A stretch of 64,000 nucleotides of DNA, from contig NC_134280.1 in the NCBI RefSeq assembly GCF_949628215.1, positions 47,022,621 to 47,086,620 on the forward strand. Direction: 5' to 3'. Positions 36,601 to 48,700 of this stretch are shown here, piece after piece. The DNA comes from Phalacrocorax aristotelis (lineage: Eukaryota > Chordata > Aves > Suliformes > Phalacrocoracidae). Each line of letters begins with the position of its first letter. The first letter of the stretch is position 1. The position numbers were made by a program, and so were the translations under genes. The notes below the pieces were generated by a model. The model was not told the origin of the DNA. It saw only the letters and a list, made by a program, of their open reading frames with translations, and did no database searches.

Positions 36601-36839
36601 CAAAGGCTGGGCTAACTGTGAAGTCTTTTAGGAGCCAAGTTTGCCCTTTGCATATCAGGCTTTCTGTGTTTACACAATACATAATTAAGCTGAAGCATTC
36701 CTTGCAACAGGGTGCTGTGGATGCTTAAACATTTACATAGTGTCAAAACAATTTACCAAATTAGAATGGAAAACAGATCCATGAGAGGATTATTAACTAC
36801 AGGTATAACATTTTTGGTTCAGGACACCTCTATGCCACA
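33691..36839. other. Unique noncoding sequence, no gene recognised
   Basis: A small near-repeat (TGGACCACTT twice) lies at about 34783-34805. Open frames are at most 95 codons with no recognisable motif. No known transposon was seen. Confidence 0.55.
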
Positions 36840-36965
36840 AACCCCTGGAGCTGGGAAAGTATATTGGAGTATCACTGTGTGACCTCTAGGCAGGCACTCA
36901 CGGCCATCACTTACGGCAGGATACCAGGCTAGATGAACCTTTATAGTGATCTGCTACAGCCACCT
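36840..36965 (+). repeat. Old amniote MIR/CR1-tail-like relic
   Basis: GTGTGACCTCTAGGCAGGCAC followed by GGATACCAGGCTAGATGAACC and then TGATCTGCTACAGCC resembles the widespread amniote SINE/LINE tail ending in GGGCTAGATGGACCTTTGGTCTGACCCAGTATGGC-like sequence. It is diverged and assigned from memory; the exact family (MIR or CR1 related) is uncertain. Confidence 0.42.
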
Positions 36966-39900
36966 CTCCAAAGTGTGAGTACTGCAACATTTTGAATGGA
37001 TGCCACAGACAAGCTTATAGAGCTTTCCCTAACAGAAGTTTAGACCTGATTTTTGCAGTCAGTGACAGTTCTGCTGAAGTCAATGAGTCACTGGGGACAT
37101 TCCATCTAAGGTAATTCCAGATCTGACAGTGGTGAAGATGCTTGTTGTCTGAGAGAGACTAACCTATGAGGAAAGGGGCAAGTGTATACTGGTGCTGATT
37201 TCTACAATTGTGAATATATAAATGAAGGCATATTGAAAATTAATGAAATGTAATAACAAAAGGACCATAGTTGGCTGATGTTCATATACCTGAATAAAAC
37301 TGTTGGAAGGCTGCAGACTGTTCTTAAGAGCTTTACAAGAACAATTCTCAATCATTTTTTTTCTTCATCAGTCACATGAAGAGAAAAGAAAGTTTCGTAA
37401 CTGATAGTTTCTGGGATTTATCTTGTCTCTTCTAACAATGGCAAAATGTGAAAGGAGGCTGTGTGGGATATAGGAAAATACCTCTTAAGATATCTGTCTT
37501 ATGATAAATGAATTAATTTGTACTTGGATTCACTGCATCAGCTCAATTTCTATAGCTTCTTTCATCCAAATGTGTATTCCCTAAGTGCCATTCAGACTTA
37601 CTGAGTGGATATATAAAGGACGTACAGAAAATACTGGCATTTCTTTAACAGTTCAAAGCAACTCTAGCTAAATCTGCATGGCAGGAAGTTAATATTCATT
37701 GTTCACATGTAGATAACATCTCCACTGAACCAAATGCTGTCTGTGTGCATGTTCTTTGCAGTGAGGTTTGAAGTTACATCAGCTAGTTCTGCCTGCAGTC
37801 CCAAAAGCAGCACAAAAGTGTGAGCTGATGAGAGATTACAGGTGTTACTGATGCAAAATTTAAGGAATGATTAGAAGATTCCCAAATGACTGGGAAAACA
37901 ATTACCAAGACCATCAGTCTGCATGCTTAAGGGCATTTAAATTGCCACAAAATAGCTCAGAAAAGATTTACATATGTTATGTTACAAGGCTACTCCAGCT
38001 GCCTTTTCTTCTGCTTTCCACTGAAGCATTGGATAAGGGACAAGCTGTCTGCCAAAACGGTCGAATAATTTATTTCACAGAGGCATTTGCTTACAGAATT
38101 CATCCATTATATTTACATAGGGTATTCTCATGGACTTGTGTCCAAGTTAATTAATCTTTCTATATGTATACAAACCTGACAAACAATTAGAATAGTACAC
38201 AAAAATACAGTCTGAAATTCTCCCCAGTAGATAGTTATGCTGCATATTTTACTAAATCTCTTTGCAGGTTGTTTCCAGCTTTGTTGTAGCTACAAGTGTC
38301 ATAAAAGGACACTGTAGGGCTGGTTATCCTTGAAACAAACAAAATGGCAGCATCTGTTACTTAAAAAAAAGGAACATAGGTTTTATCCGCTTAATATAAT
38401 GTAACTGCAACAGGGAAACTGAAGAACAAGAGGCAGACCCATGAGCTAAAATTATGTATCGTATTTCATCAATTCCATTGCTGTTAGCATGATTACAATT
38501 GGTAGTCCTAAAATTAAGATTTCTTGTGCAGTTAATTTTTAGATGCTGAGAGCGTTCTATTTAATTCCACAAAGAAAAACACATTTCAAAAATCTTAACA
38601 TTCTGTTATTAAACTTCCATTAAAAAATCTTGTTTCTTTAAAGATTATTGTGAAGGATAATGTTTTTTATTATAGGATAATACTATTTGGAACTGTTGTA
38701 TGAACACTGGCATAATATTTGTTTCACTTGCAGGGTTTAGCTAGAGAAAAATGCTGCATTTGCTAGATGCTTTATAGCAAGAAATAGGTGTTACAAATCC
38801 TTGCATACTGTATTCCACTAATTGCTCTTGGTTGGTAGCTGGTCCCATTTACAGTAGAGATTATGTGCTGAAAGACAGGGAGCAATGATCTATTGTAAAG
38901 ACACTGCTTACACTCGAGACTCTTACAGTCTGTGTCATTATGTTTCAGTTAAACTGTTTTTCTTATATTTCTGAGCACTGAGATGAAAAGCTCCAAAGAG
39001 ACTAGAGATAATTTGGTTTTGGTGAACATCAGTTGTCCTCCAGTCTGGTGGACTTTGGATCCTTAGAGAGCCATGGGGGCTTATTAAAAACATCTTTGAA
39101 CTTGATGCAACATGGTGTTGCCCTGTCTCAGAAAGTGAAAGCCATCCTTGGCCTTGAAGGCCAGGGGCAGTGTTGGGTGCTTTTTTTCTGAAGGGTTGAA
39201 ATAATACTACTTAATCATAATTAACAAAAACATATTTCAATATCTTTCATGCAATTCAAAACTCTGAAATAGCCTATTTCTTTAAAGGTAATGTGAAGAG
39301 TAAGAGTTTTAGTGCAATTCTATATGCATGGTTTATGTTAAAAGTACAGAGAGGGAAGAAGTTAGGTCTTTTCAGTATTATTTTATCACCTCTTCCCAGA
39401 TGGAATCAGATGGGCCAGATGAAAATGAAAGACGTTTGAATTTTTAAAACCTCTGAGGCTAAGTTTGCTTATTATCTTCATCAGATGCGTTCAGTATATC
39501 CACTGGGTCAAATTCTGCCACTATTTTTCTCCAGTTCTGGTTGCATCTAAGTATTACTAAGGTGTAATAACATTGAAAATACTCAGATGTGGGAGGTTGA
39601 AGCTAAGCAGCTAAATTTAGTCAATATAGCTGTATTTATACTGTCTTTGGAAATTCTTTCCGTATTCAATTTACAGAGTATCATGTGTAAGGTGTGTCCA
39701 CCATAGCTTTTAGTTCGCCTTTGGCAAGTCTGCACTGCACCTGAGGAGAAATAAATTTGAATATTTGTATGTCTTGCCTTTTAAAAGGGCCTATTAAAAG
39801 AGTTTTCTAGCACATACACAATGCATTATTTCATCAGCCTCACAAGGCCCCTCCACATTATAAGAACAACTTGAGCACCTCCATGGGTATTTATAGACAT

Positions 39901-42900
39901 ACTGCTTGGTCATGTTCCTGCCATCAGGCTGCACGGTATCTGCAACACAAGGACTCTTTGTGGCTTTCTGTGGTGAAGCAACAGACACCATGAGGTGGAA
40001 AGCTGCAGCCCTGAGGAGGGGAGGTGCCATAGCTCCCAACTATACTGTTTATTCCAAGAGCCACATGAAGATGAACAGAGCCACTAGTGAGTTGTCTTTA
40101 TAGGGCGGAGACAAGAGCCACTGATAGGATCATATTAATAACAATAGTTATATTCTGTACACCTGGTATTCCTAATAATGGATGCAGGCTTAGGGAGGCA
40201 AAGTATAACCTTCAGTACATTGCTGGGGCTTGCCTTTCTCTGTTTGCCTGTGGCGGATTATGCATTCAGACCTGCTCTATGCCATTGTAAGTGAGGACTT
40301 AGATTTCTTTTTTTTTCACAAGTAAGCCAGCCTGATGACAGAGAAGTTATCCAGGAAAAAAGTTGGGATGATTTCATATGCCAAATGCTCAGTGAGCAGA
40401 TTGGCATAGGATATCTTAGCACTTAAGGATATGAGAATGTGGAAAGGGATGCAAACCTACAGAGACTTCCAGTGTGATACTGTGGGATGCTAGGCTTATC
40501 CTGTGATATCCGTACCATGGAAATGAATGGTAAAATGAGTTACTTAGGACAGTGGCAGGATAACTTTCCATTCTGATGCAAGCAGATTGGAATGACCAGA
40601 AATTTTTCTGTTTCCTTGTTTAGATATTACTAGAAGATATATTTTTTCCTTATGATCTCTGCTCTATTGAGTGATCCAAATTAACTGAAGCTAATGGAGC
40701 CGCCTGATGTGCACCAAGGGCTCTGCCTAGAGGCAATGGAATATACACATATACTTCTGGTTTTGTGTATTTGTGTTTTTATTAGCCACTCTGGGTAAGA
40801 TCTCATATCTTGTACCTAATAAACAGGACTCCATGTGCTGTGGTTATCTCCAGCCCTCTTATAGGTAGCCACTGTATGACAGAAGCAGATCTATATGTAT
40901 GAATGCTAAGAACACCAAGAGGCAGCAATTTTTGTGAGCATTGTTGGCTTTGTGTGACTGCATCAGAGATGGAGGGTACTGTATATTGGATCTTCTATAA
41001 CTGTTTATTGACCTGGCATTTTGAGATGCTATGGGAAGTCAGAACGGCCACAGCTACCTTCCAATCTCCAGTGAAAATGCTGCTGCTGGTTTGTTTTCCA
41101 AGACTGGGAACATCTCTTAGTTGAATGCTAAAGAGCTAAAACCCTTATGAAATGAGGTGAGATATTACATGCTATCTGAAAAACATGCTGACGTAGAGAA
41201 ATTTTGCAGAGAACGTCTAAAGAATTTGGGGCTACAAGTATCCAAAGGATGGTACTCTTCACAGTCCAGACAGTCTATTTACCACTTCTTCCCCAGAAAT
41301 GCTGTTGTTCTAAGCAAAAAGTATTTTACGTAGGGCAGGAACAATTTAGCCATTGATTGCTCTCGCATGGTCCTGAAGGGAACAGGTTTGCAGGGCACAG
41401 ACATAATCAAACCTGCTGAGCTAGATAAGAACTGGTATCACAGGACTATAACCAGCTACTTGCCTAAGAAAGGAGGAATCTTGTGATTATACCCCCAGAC
41501 ATAAGTGCTAATGAAAAACTGAAGAAACAGACTCCATCAAAAAATTAGATGAGGTTTTGTTAGAGGGACTAGGAGGGAGACAAAGCTGTGTTCTGCCTGC
41601 TAACTGATCAGTATTTGTAAGAATAAATTGCTTCTGCCCCATATATTTTCATTTTTCCTCAACTTAGAAGAGGGTAGATGTTTTTCTCTTTTCCTCTCAA
41701 TCTTTTTAGACACTTCACCATGTAACAAGTTAGTACCCTCATCTGGATGTTGGGAAGATAATAGGTGTTACCATATGTGACAATTGCCTTTTATCAGTAT
41801 GAGGTCTTGAACTTGCTTGAGGAATAGCAGGAGTGCTGGAAAGAAATGGGGAGCCAATTTACCTTTCAGGGTCCCTGGAGTGAACCCTGCTGCAAACATT
41901 AAGAGTGGCTGACTCTTCAGGCTGTGCAGTGTCATGTGCATGTGTATGTTTAAGGTTTTCTGGGGGACCAGATACAGAAACAATTTCTTTGGGTGTTCAG
42001 ATGGGTGATACCTGGTTATCAAAACTGAAACATTTTCTGTGGAGGATACAGGGTGTCTTGATACCTAAGAAGTATTAAAAACATGACTTTCTATTGTAAC
42101 CATCTGATCTCAAGTCCTCAGGTCACACCAAACGTGACCATTTTAATCTTGTCACAGGTCAAGATTTGAATGCATGAACCCAGGTGTGTTTAGGAGGGCT
42201 TATGTGAGAGCGCATGGTTCATGGCTTTTTAAAGACCTGCAGGTTCTTATTTCTGAAACACAAATATTGCATCGCGTATCCCTCCAGTTGTGTTGGGAAT
42301 AATCTTTTGTCCTAATTCAGGGAGTGGGAAAGGAACAGTGGAAATTTTACCAGTATTTCATATTCAGAGCTAAATAGCGGCATAGAGAAAATAGAATGTA
42401 ATTGTGGTTAAGCAAAAAAAATTAGTACAGGGGACATATGTACCTAAAAATTGAAGAACATTTTATTGCTTTGAACATTAAAGGAATGCAGTTACTACAG
42501 ACCTGGAATCAGGGACATACTTTTCCTCTTCTGATCACAACTGTTAAATAACTCAGGGAACCTCCCTCAATAATTTTTCTGGAAGTTTTTGGCACAGGTC
42601 CTGCCATTTGCTGAGAAGATGACCTTGGGAATTTAAAACCTAAACACCAACGCTTGGGAAAGGGTTTAGAAGAACAATATCTTGAGGCATACTGGGCCTG
42701 GGAGGAAGTGAGGGTGGACGACTGAAAGACTAATGGATTTGAAGGGAAGAAAATATGAGAGCAATGGATATTATTATTCGATTGGGGTAGAGAAAGACTG
42801 TAGTCTAAGACTTAAGAAGTTGATATGTGTGGTGCAAGAGGATTTCAATTTAAAAAGGGACAAAATGTTTAGAAGCATACTGTCAGGGTAAAATGCATAC

Positions 42901-43420
42901 ACGGATAAAGTACTTGTGCATAACTTCAGTAGAGCTAGGTGACTATTCAGTATTCTCAAGCAATTAATTTCTGCCAGTAGCTTTAAAATGCTTATTTCAT
43001 GTTCATATCATACATATAACCCAGGTCCTCAGTTCTGTGCATACTTGGCCAAAGTTGTTATATTTTCCTTTCAGCTAAGCCCAATTATATATGGAAAAAT
43101 GCAAATGCAGGAATTTTATGCCCCTGGCCTGAATTTTCATTCTAACCAACATTTTCCTCCCCCTTCACAGCACATTGCACTATATTTTATATGCAAATAT
43201 CTTGCCATGCTTCTTTCCCCCTCTGGTGGGAATGTGCAGAACTGCAGATGGTACAAAAGTATTTTGTAGGATATACTTGCCCGCTCCACCATCCTGGAAA
43301 CATACCTTTCTTTCCTCTTGTGAGACCATCTCATGCATTTTGTTTTCTGTTAGCTGTGCTTACTCTTTATTCCCAGTTTTATAAAGTTGCTTTGGAAACC
43401 AGTGACACCAAATAAAAAAA
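36966..43420. other. Long unique noncoding stretch, no gene recognised
   Basis: Roughly 6.4 kb without a recognisable transposon or exon. Open frames reach 95 codons only. This is the longest stretch left of the 44-kb repeat cluster in which I could name nothing; conserved regulatory DNA could be present and would need an alignment to see. Confidence 0.5.
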
Positions 43421-43900
43421 GCCTGTTGGTGGACAGGGAACTGCTTGAGCAAGTCCAGCGGAGAGCTACCAAGATGATCAGGGGACTGGAGCATCTCCCT
43501 TATGAGGAAAGGCTGAGAGACCTGGGTTTGTTCAGCCTGGACAAGAGAAGCCTGAGGGGGGATTTCATCAATACCTATAAATATCTAAAGGGTGGGTGTC
43601 AGGATGATGGGACCAGACTCTTTTCAGTGGTGCCCCACGGCAGGAGAAGGGGCAATGGGCACAAGTTGGAACACAGGAAGTTCCACCTCAATATGAGAAA
43701 AATCTTCTTTCCTGTGAGAGTGCCAGAGCAGTGGCACAGGCTACCCAGGGAGGTTGTGGAGTCTCCTTCCCTGGAGATGTTCAAAACCCACCCGGACGTG
43801 TTCCTGTGCCCCCTGCTCTAAGTGTTCCTGCTGAAGCAAGGGGGTTGGACAAGATGATCTCCAGAGGCCCTTTCCAAACTCTACCATTCTGTGATGCTGT
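43421..43900 (+). mobile_element. CR1 LINE 3' end with open ORF2 C-terminal frame
   Basis: A frame from about 43420 to the stop at 43819-43821 encodes the C-terminal part of the CR1 ORF2 polyprotein. Recognisable phrases in order are [59 protein letters not shown] and [13 protein letters not shown]. The reverse transcriptase and endonuclease domains lie upstream of this part in a full element and are absent, as in most 5'-truncated CR1 copies. The 3' untranslated part ends CTACCATTCTGTGATGCTGT, the CR1 terminal repeat type. An unbroken frame of about 130 codons suggests a younger copy than the other CR1 pieces here. The copy cannot move by itself. An ERVL-type LTR starts 11 bp after its end. 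Confidence 0.92.
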
Positions 43901-43910
43901 ATGTAACAGG

Positions 43911-44512
43911 TGTGCTGGTTTTGGCTGAGATAGTTATTTATTTCCATATTAGCTGGTATGGGGCTGTGTTTTGGATTTGTGCTGAAAACAGTACTGATAA
44001 ACACAGGGATGTTTTAGTTACTACTGAACAGGGCTTACACAGAGTCAAGGCCTTTTTGGCCTCTCACCCCACCCCACCAGTGAGTGGGCTGGGGGTGCAC
44101 AAGGGGTTGGGAGGGGGCACAGCTGCGACAGCTGACCCCAACTGATCCAGGGGATATCCCACAACATATGGCATCATGCTTAGCACATAGAGCTGGGGGA
44201 AGAAGGCGGTGGGGTGGGAATGACACACATTTGGAGTGATGGTGTTTGTCTTCCCAAGTAACTGTTATGTGTGATGGAGCCCTGCTTTTCTGGGGATGGC
44301 TGAACACCTGCCTGCCCATGGGAAGGAGTGAATTAATTCCTTGTTTTGCTTTGCTTATGTGCACAGCTTTTGGTTTATCTGTTAAACTGTCCATGTCTGA
44401 ACCCACAAGTTTTCTCATTTTTACCCTTCTGATTCTCTCCCCCATCCCACCAAGGGGGAGTGAGTGAGCGGCTGTGTGGTGCTTAGCTGCCAGCTGGGGT
44501 TAAACCATGACA
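43911..44512 (+). mobile_element. Solo LTR of avian ERVL-type endogenous retrovirus
   Basis: It starts TGTGCTGGTTTTGGCTGAG and ends CTGGGGTTAAACCATGACA. Inside, in sense order, are TTAGCTGGTATGGGGCTGTG, the CTTACACAGAGTCAAGGCC block, GGGGATATCCCACAACATATG, GCATCATGC, GAACCCACAAGTTTTCTCA, the TCTCCCCCATCCCACC block and GAGCGGCTGTGTGGTGCTTAG. Length is 602 bp. Flanks ACAGG (43906-43910) and CAAGG (44513-44517) match at 3 of 5, a possible decayed target duplication. It sits just past the end of the CR1 at 43421. The frames of 136, 84 and 73 codons over it are shadows. Confidence 0.9.
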
Positions 44513-44517
44513 CAAGG

Positions 44518-45559
44518 ATAGAAAAATTGTGTTTCTGTTAATTTATTCTAATGACCTATAAAAGATAGAAAAGAACTCTTTCTCTTCTAATTCATAAATT
44601 CAATGGAAAGTGTTAGTGGCATTTTCTTACAACAAAACAAGTCAACAACAAGGTGAAGCCCAGAACATGGTAGGGGGATGCTGCCCTCCTATCTTCTTCT
44701 TTCACTATTCATCAGCAGTTTCCTTCTGAGAACAGTTCACAGGGTATTCATCCTGTCTAAAGACAAAGTGAAGACATCACTGACCTGAGGTTAATCTATC
44801 TGGCTTCCAACAACTGTCCTAACTGAGGAAGAACAACCTCAGAGGAGGATCTTACCATATTCACAGTGACCAAATCCTTGTGTTGAGCCTCAAATCCTTG
44901 CAGTGAGCCACCGGAGCAGCTCCTTCTCAATCTTGTCGTTGGTCTGTAACACTCAGATACCTGTCAATCTTGGCAAAACAAGACAGGAGGTCAAACAAAG
45001 TAGAATCTCTGCATGGTAGCCACCTCAGGTGGCTGTAGATACTTCAAACATATGTGAACTAGACATCTTGTGGTCTCGTGAATCATAGTAACATGAAAGA
45101 ATGAACACTCCTAGGTTATTTTGAGTCCTGTTTATCATCTCCAATTATAGGATGATATCCCTGACCTTTACCTTTAAAAAGACTCTGATAGAAATTTATG
45201 TATTTGGCTGTAGTAAGTGCACATATGGATCCTTTTTAAAAATACAGCATTTTCTTTTCTTTTGTAAGTTTTTGCAAAGAGGTATAATTAATTAAATGTT
45301 GTAAATAATTAAAGAGTTTCCAGAAAAGAGCAGATAAGGATCTGATTTGAGACAACCAAGGCTTTAAAGAGTTAGAACTGAACATCAGAAATACTTGTTC
45401 AGCAGGAGACTAGATAAAATAATACTACAACAATAAAATAATAAATAAATAAAACAATAAAACAATACTACAATAATAGGATTTGGGATTGTATATCATA
45501 TTTTACAGGACCCATATCCTTAATAGCTTAAAATTATAAGTAATACAAGAGAGTTCCAG
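44518..45559. other. Unique sequence with small repeats, no gene recognised
   Basis: An imperfect 20-bp tandem duplication (CAAATCCTTGTGTTGAGCCT, then a copy with three differences) lies at 44871-44910. An A-rich low-complexity tract built of AATA and ACAATA units lies at 45415-45479. No coding sequence was seen. Confidence 0.6.
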
Positions 45560-45740
45560 TTCCTGGTCAGGCATTGGAACAGGCTGCCCAGAGAGGTGGT
45601 GGAGTCACCGTCTCTGGAGGTATTTAAAAGACGTGTAGATACGGCATTTCAGCGCATGATTTAGGAGACATGGTAGTGTTGGGTTGATGGTTGGACTTGA
45701 CGATCCTGGAGGTCTTTTCCAAAATTAATGATTCTATGAA
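45560..45740 (+). mobile_element. CR1 LINE 3' end fragment
   Basis: The phrases GGCATTGGAACAGGCTGCCC, AGAGAGGTGGTGGAGTCACCG, TCTCTGGAGGTATTTAAAAG, GGTTGGACTTGACGATCCTGG and AGGTCTTTTCC followed by ATGATTCTATGAA mark the last 180 bp of a CR1 element in sense orientation. Only the end of ORF2 and the 3' tail are present. It is more diverged than the copy at 43421. Confidence 0.92.
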
Positions 45741-48700
45741 ACATTTACATGCAAAGTGAATTTCCTGTTACTGTATTATGTAGAGGTTATGTTGAAACTG
45801 TCTACCTCATTCTTGAATTTTTGAAGTACTTTATCTTGCCTGTGTCTAGAAGTAAACATTTTAATCTCATGTGAAACTAAAGTTCAAATTTCATCTTTTT
45901 TTGAAAATTGGACTGGAGTTCTAATCCAGAGTCTTGACAATGAATAATGCCCCATGGATGCCCTGATCACATTGTAGACTTGTGAAAATCAGTGACGGAG
46001 ACAAACTTTTGAAAAAACAAACACACCCTCCAATTAAAACTTAACACCTTCTCCACTAACTTGCCTTTTCAATGTTCTGAATTCACAACATCACTTTGAG
46101 GAAAATTTTCAATTAAATCCCGAAAAATATTTGTCAGCCTTCTCCTAACTCTGTAGTGCTCTGCAATCTTATCTGCTCCTATAGTTATTTAGAACTGATC
46201 TTAAAAATGTAGGTGGTAGTTTAAAAAAAAAAAAAAAGAAAAAGCTATTTTTCAAAGGAGAATAGACTACTAGTAAAAAACTTTAAATGGGATCTGCTCC
46301 ATGCCTAAAGAAACATTGCAAAATTTGTATTAACACTGTATTTCCAGGGAACTGGCATAAGAATATAATTTTGGCAGGATGGTAAAGAACAGACAACTTC
46401 AGAGAAAATTACTATTCAGTGATAGGTGCCAGGCATAAAAAAATAGTAAGTGATGTTAAGAGAAACACTATTGTAAGGTTAAGGATTGAATAATATGTCA
46501 GGAAACATTTTGTAAAAGAAATCTAGTGTCAGAGACACTGGATAACAGGAAAAATTACTTAAGGCAAGTAAATTATAAACTGTAAGTAATGAGTAGAAAT
46601 TCTAGTAGATAGAATTAAGTAACAGTGAAAACTTAATTCTTCCTTCAACACCTAGGTTTTTGGAATAGGCCCAGATTTGTCACTCAGTTGAGAGCCTACA
46701 CAAGAACAAGAATATTTAAGAGCTAGAAAAACACCTGCCTTCTAGGTAGATTTAATGAACAATAAATTGAGTTGGACACATGTTTAGTGCCCTTGAAAAC
46801 AGAAAACCCAAGAGCTTTGTGGCATCTTCATGTGTACATAGACAAAAAGCTTATGTAAGAATATAAACAATAGCTGTACTTACTATCTGTATAATAAATT
46901 GCACATAAAAGGAGAGTTTTGATGCCCTTTGGTGATGCTGTGATTACCAGTCAGTGGGTGAAGCAAACAGAAAATGGAGCAAAGAGCCATGGAGAAAGTA
47001 CGAGAAATGGTGGTGACCCAGAAAAGGTCAAGTGGGAAAGTAGAAGAAAGACTATTTCCTAAGTATAAAATTCTTGCAGCCAGAGAGAGAAGTCTGAGGG
47101 CAGTTGGGAAGCCACACATTAGGTAGGCATGCTGCCCTAATCCAAATGTGAAGAGATGGGCATGGCTGTGCAGCTGTGCAGGCATTCCTACTTGAAGCAA
47201 GACCCAAATGCATGTGCAGTGCAATTGCAAAGGCAGAGACAAGGAATGAGAGCTATAGGCTCAGGTGTATAGCCATGAGTCTTATAGTTGTGAGCCCTAG
47301 TCCTGATTAGCCGTGCTGTCTTATAGTTGTGAGCCCTAACAGTGTGTTCAGCACATGCCTACCAGAAAATGGGCTTCATTTTTTAGGATACACAGGGAGA
47401 AGAGGGCCTGGGAATGGCCAAGAAGCCCCAAAATGTTAAGGAGTGAGGGATAACCTGAGCCAACAAAATAGACAGTAAGAACTACTTCCTAGTCCTGGAT
47501 TAAGAAAGAACCACAAATGATCATGTATGTACTCCTGTGAATGCAGTTTGCTGCCAATAACCCTGTGTTAACACTGAGCACACTTGCTTTGGTACTGATG
47601 GCCACTTTAGCTGTGGAAGCTGAAAAGTCAGTGCTTGCTGCAAAATTATCCAAGCTGAGTTAATGTTTGGGCTCTTAGCCCAAGCTAAGCTGCAGGCTGC
47701 TATGCATGCTCTGCTTGCAGAAGCCAGTTTACATGAATTATTTACAATCATCAGCAGATTTTGTCTCCTCACTCCCTTTTCATAACTAGCTTTAGAGTAG
47801 CTCTTACTCTAAAGGATGCCTGCACAAACTATGAACAGAGTTGTGCATATGTGGGAAATATATCCCAGGTCAAAAGCTATTTCTTCTCCTATTGTTGGAA
47901 CAATTCCACCATCCCTTTCACATGGGATGGACTGAAGACTGATTCTTGCCTCTCCGATGAGGGTGCTGAGCACCAGGGCTCTGAGGGCATCCATAGGCCT
48001 TTATTGCCCTGACCACTTCACTTGTCACTCCTCCCACTTTCTACCATTGGGCTTGGGACCTCTCAGCTCCCTGACACTAGGTTGTGTGTGATGATATTAT
48101 GAAAATATTGGTTTTAAAGAACTCATGTATATAAATTATTCCTGGCTATATTTATCAGTGTGTCGGTTTCACCATTGCAAATGCCATATTACGAAGTCGC
48201 AAGAAGAGTGATTGTTTTGGGAATTATGTGTCTCAGACTACTTCTTACTATGTAAGACAGAATGCTCTTCCTCAATATTTTCCCAGTGTTTTCTAATTAT
48301 GATATAACAAAAATATCTGAGCTAGCTAAGTATTTAATTAAATTTAAGTAAATATTAGAATAGTTAATGGATAATGCAAAGCAAACTGTCAAGCTACCAA
48401 AATGTTTAGTGTGTAAAAAAAAAAATGGGAATTACCCTTTGCTAACATAATTGCTGTATCTCGTCTGTGATTTCTTGCTGACGTATACAGAGAAAGCAAT
48501 AGATTCTAGTCTTGTGCTTGCTTTTTTTTAAAATTTATTTTCCTTTGTTATATGAGTTCATTCTTCAATATATAGCATGAAACATCAATAAAAAAAGTAA
48601 GGGAACACAAATTTATAACAGTTTTGTTTAAATGTCACCCATCAACTAAAGGATCACAAAGCACTTGAAAAAAAGGATTAAGTGTCTATTGAATACACAC

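Noticed and set aside
44035..44445. 136-codon minus-strand frame
   Set aside because: It is antisense to the LTR at 43911 and made of LTR sequence.
46223..46237. A run as a retroposon tail
   Set aside because: No recognisable source sequence or target duplication adjoins it.
47279..47338. Repeat-spacer unit of a CRISPR-like array
   Set aside because: Only two copies, one spacer, and a bird genome context.
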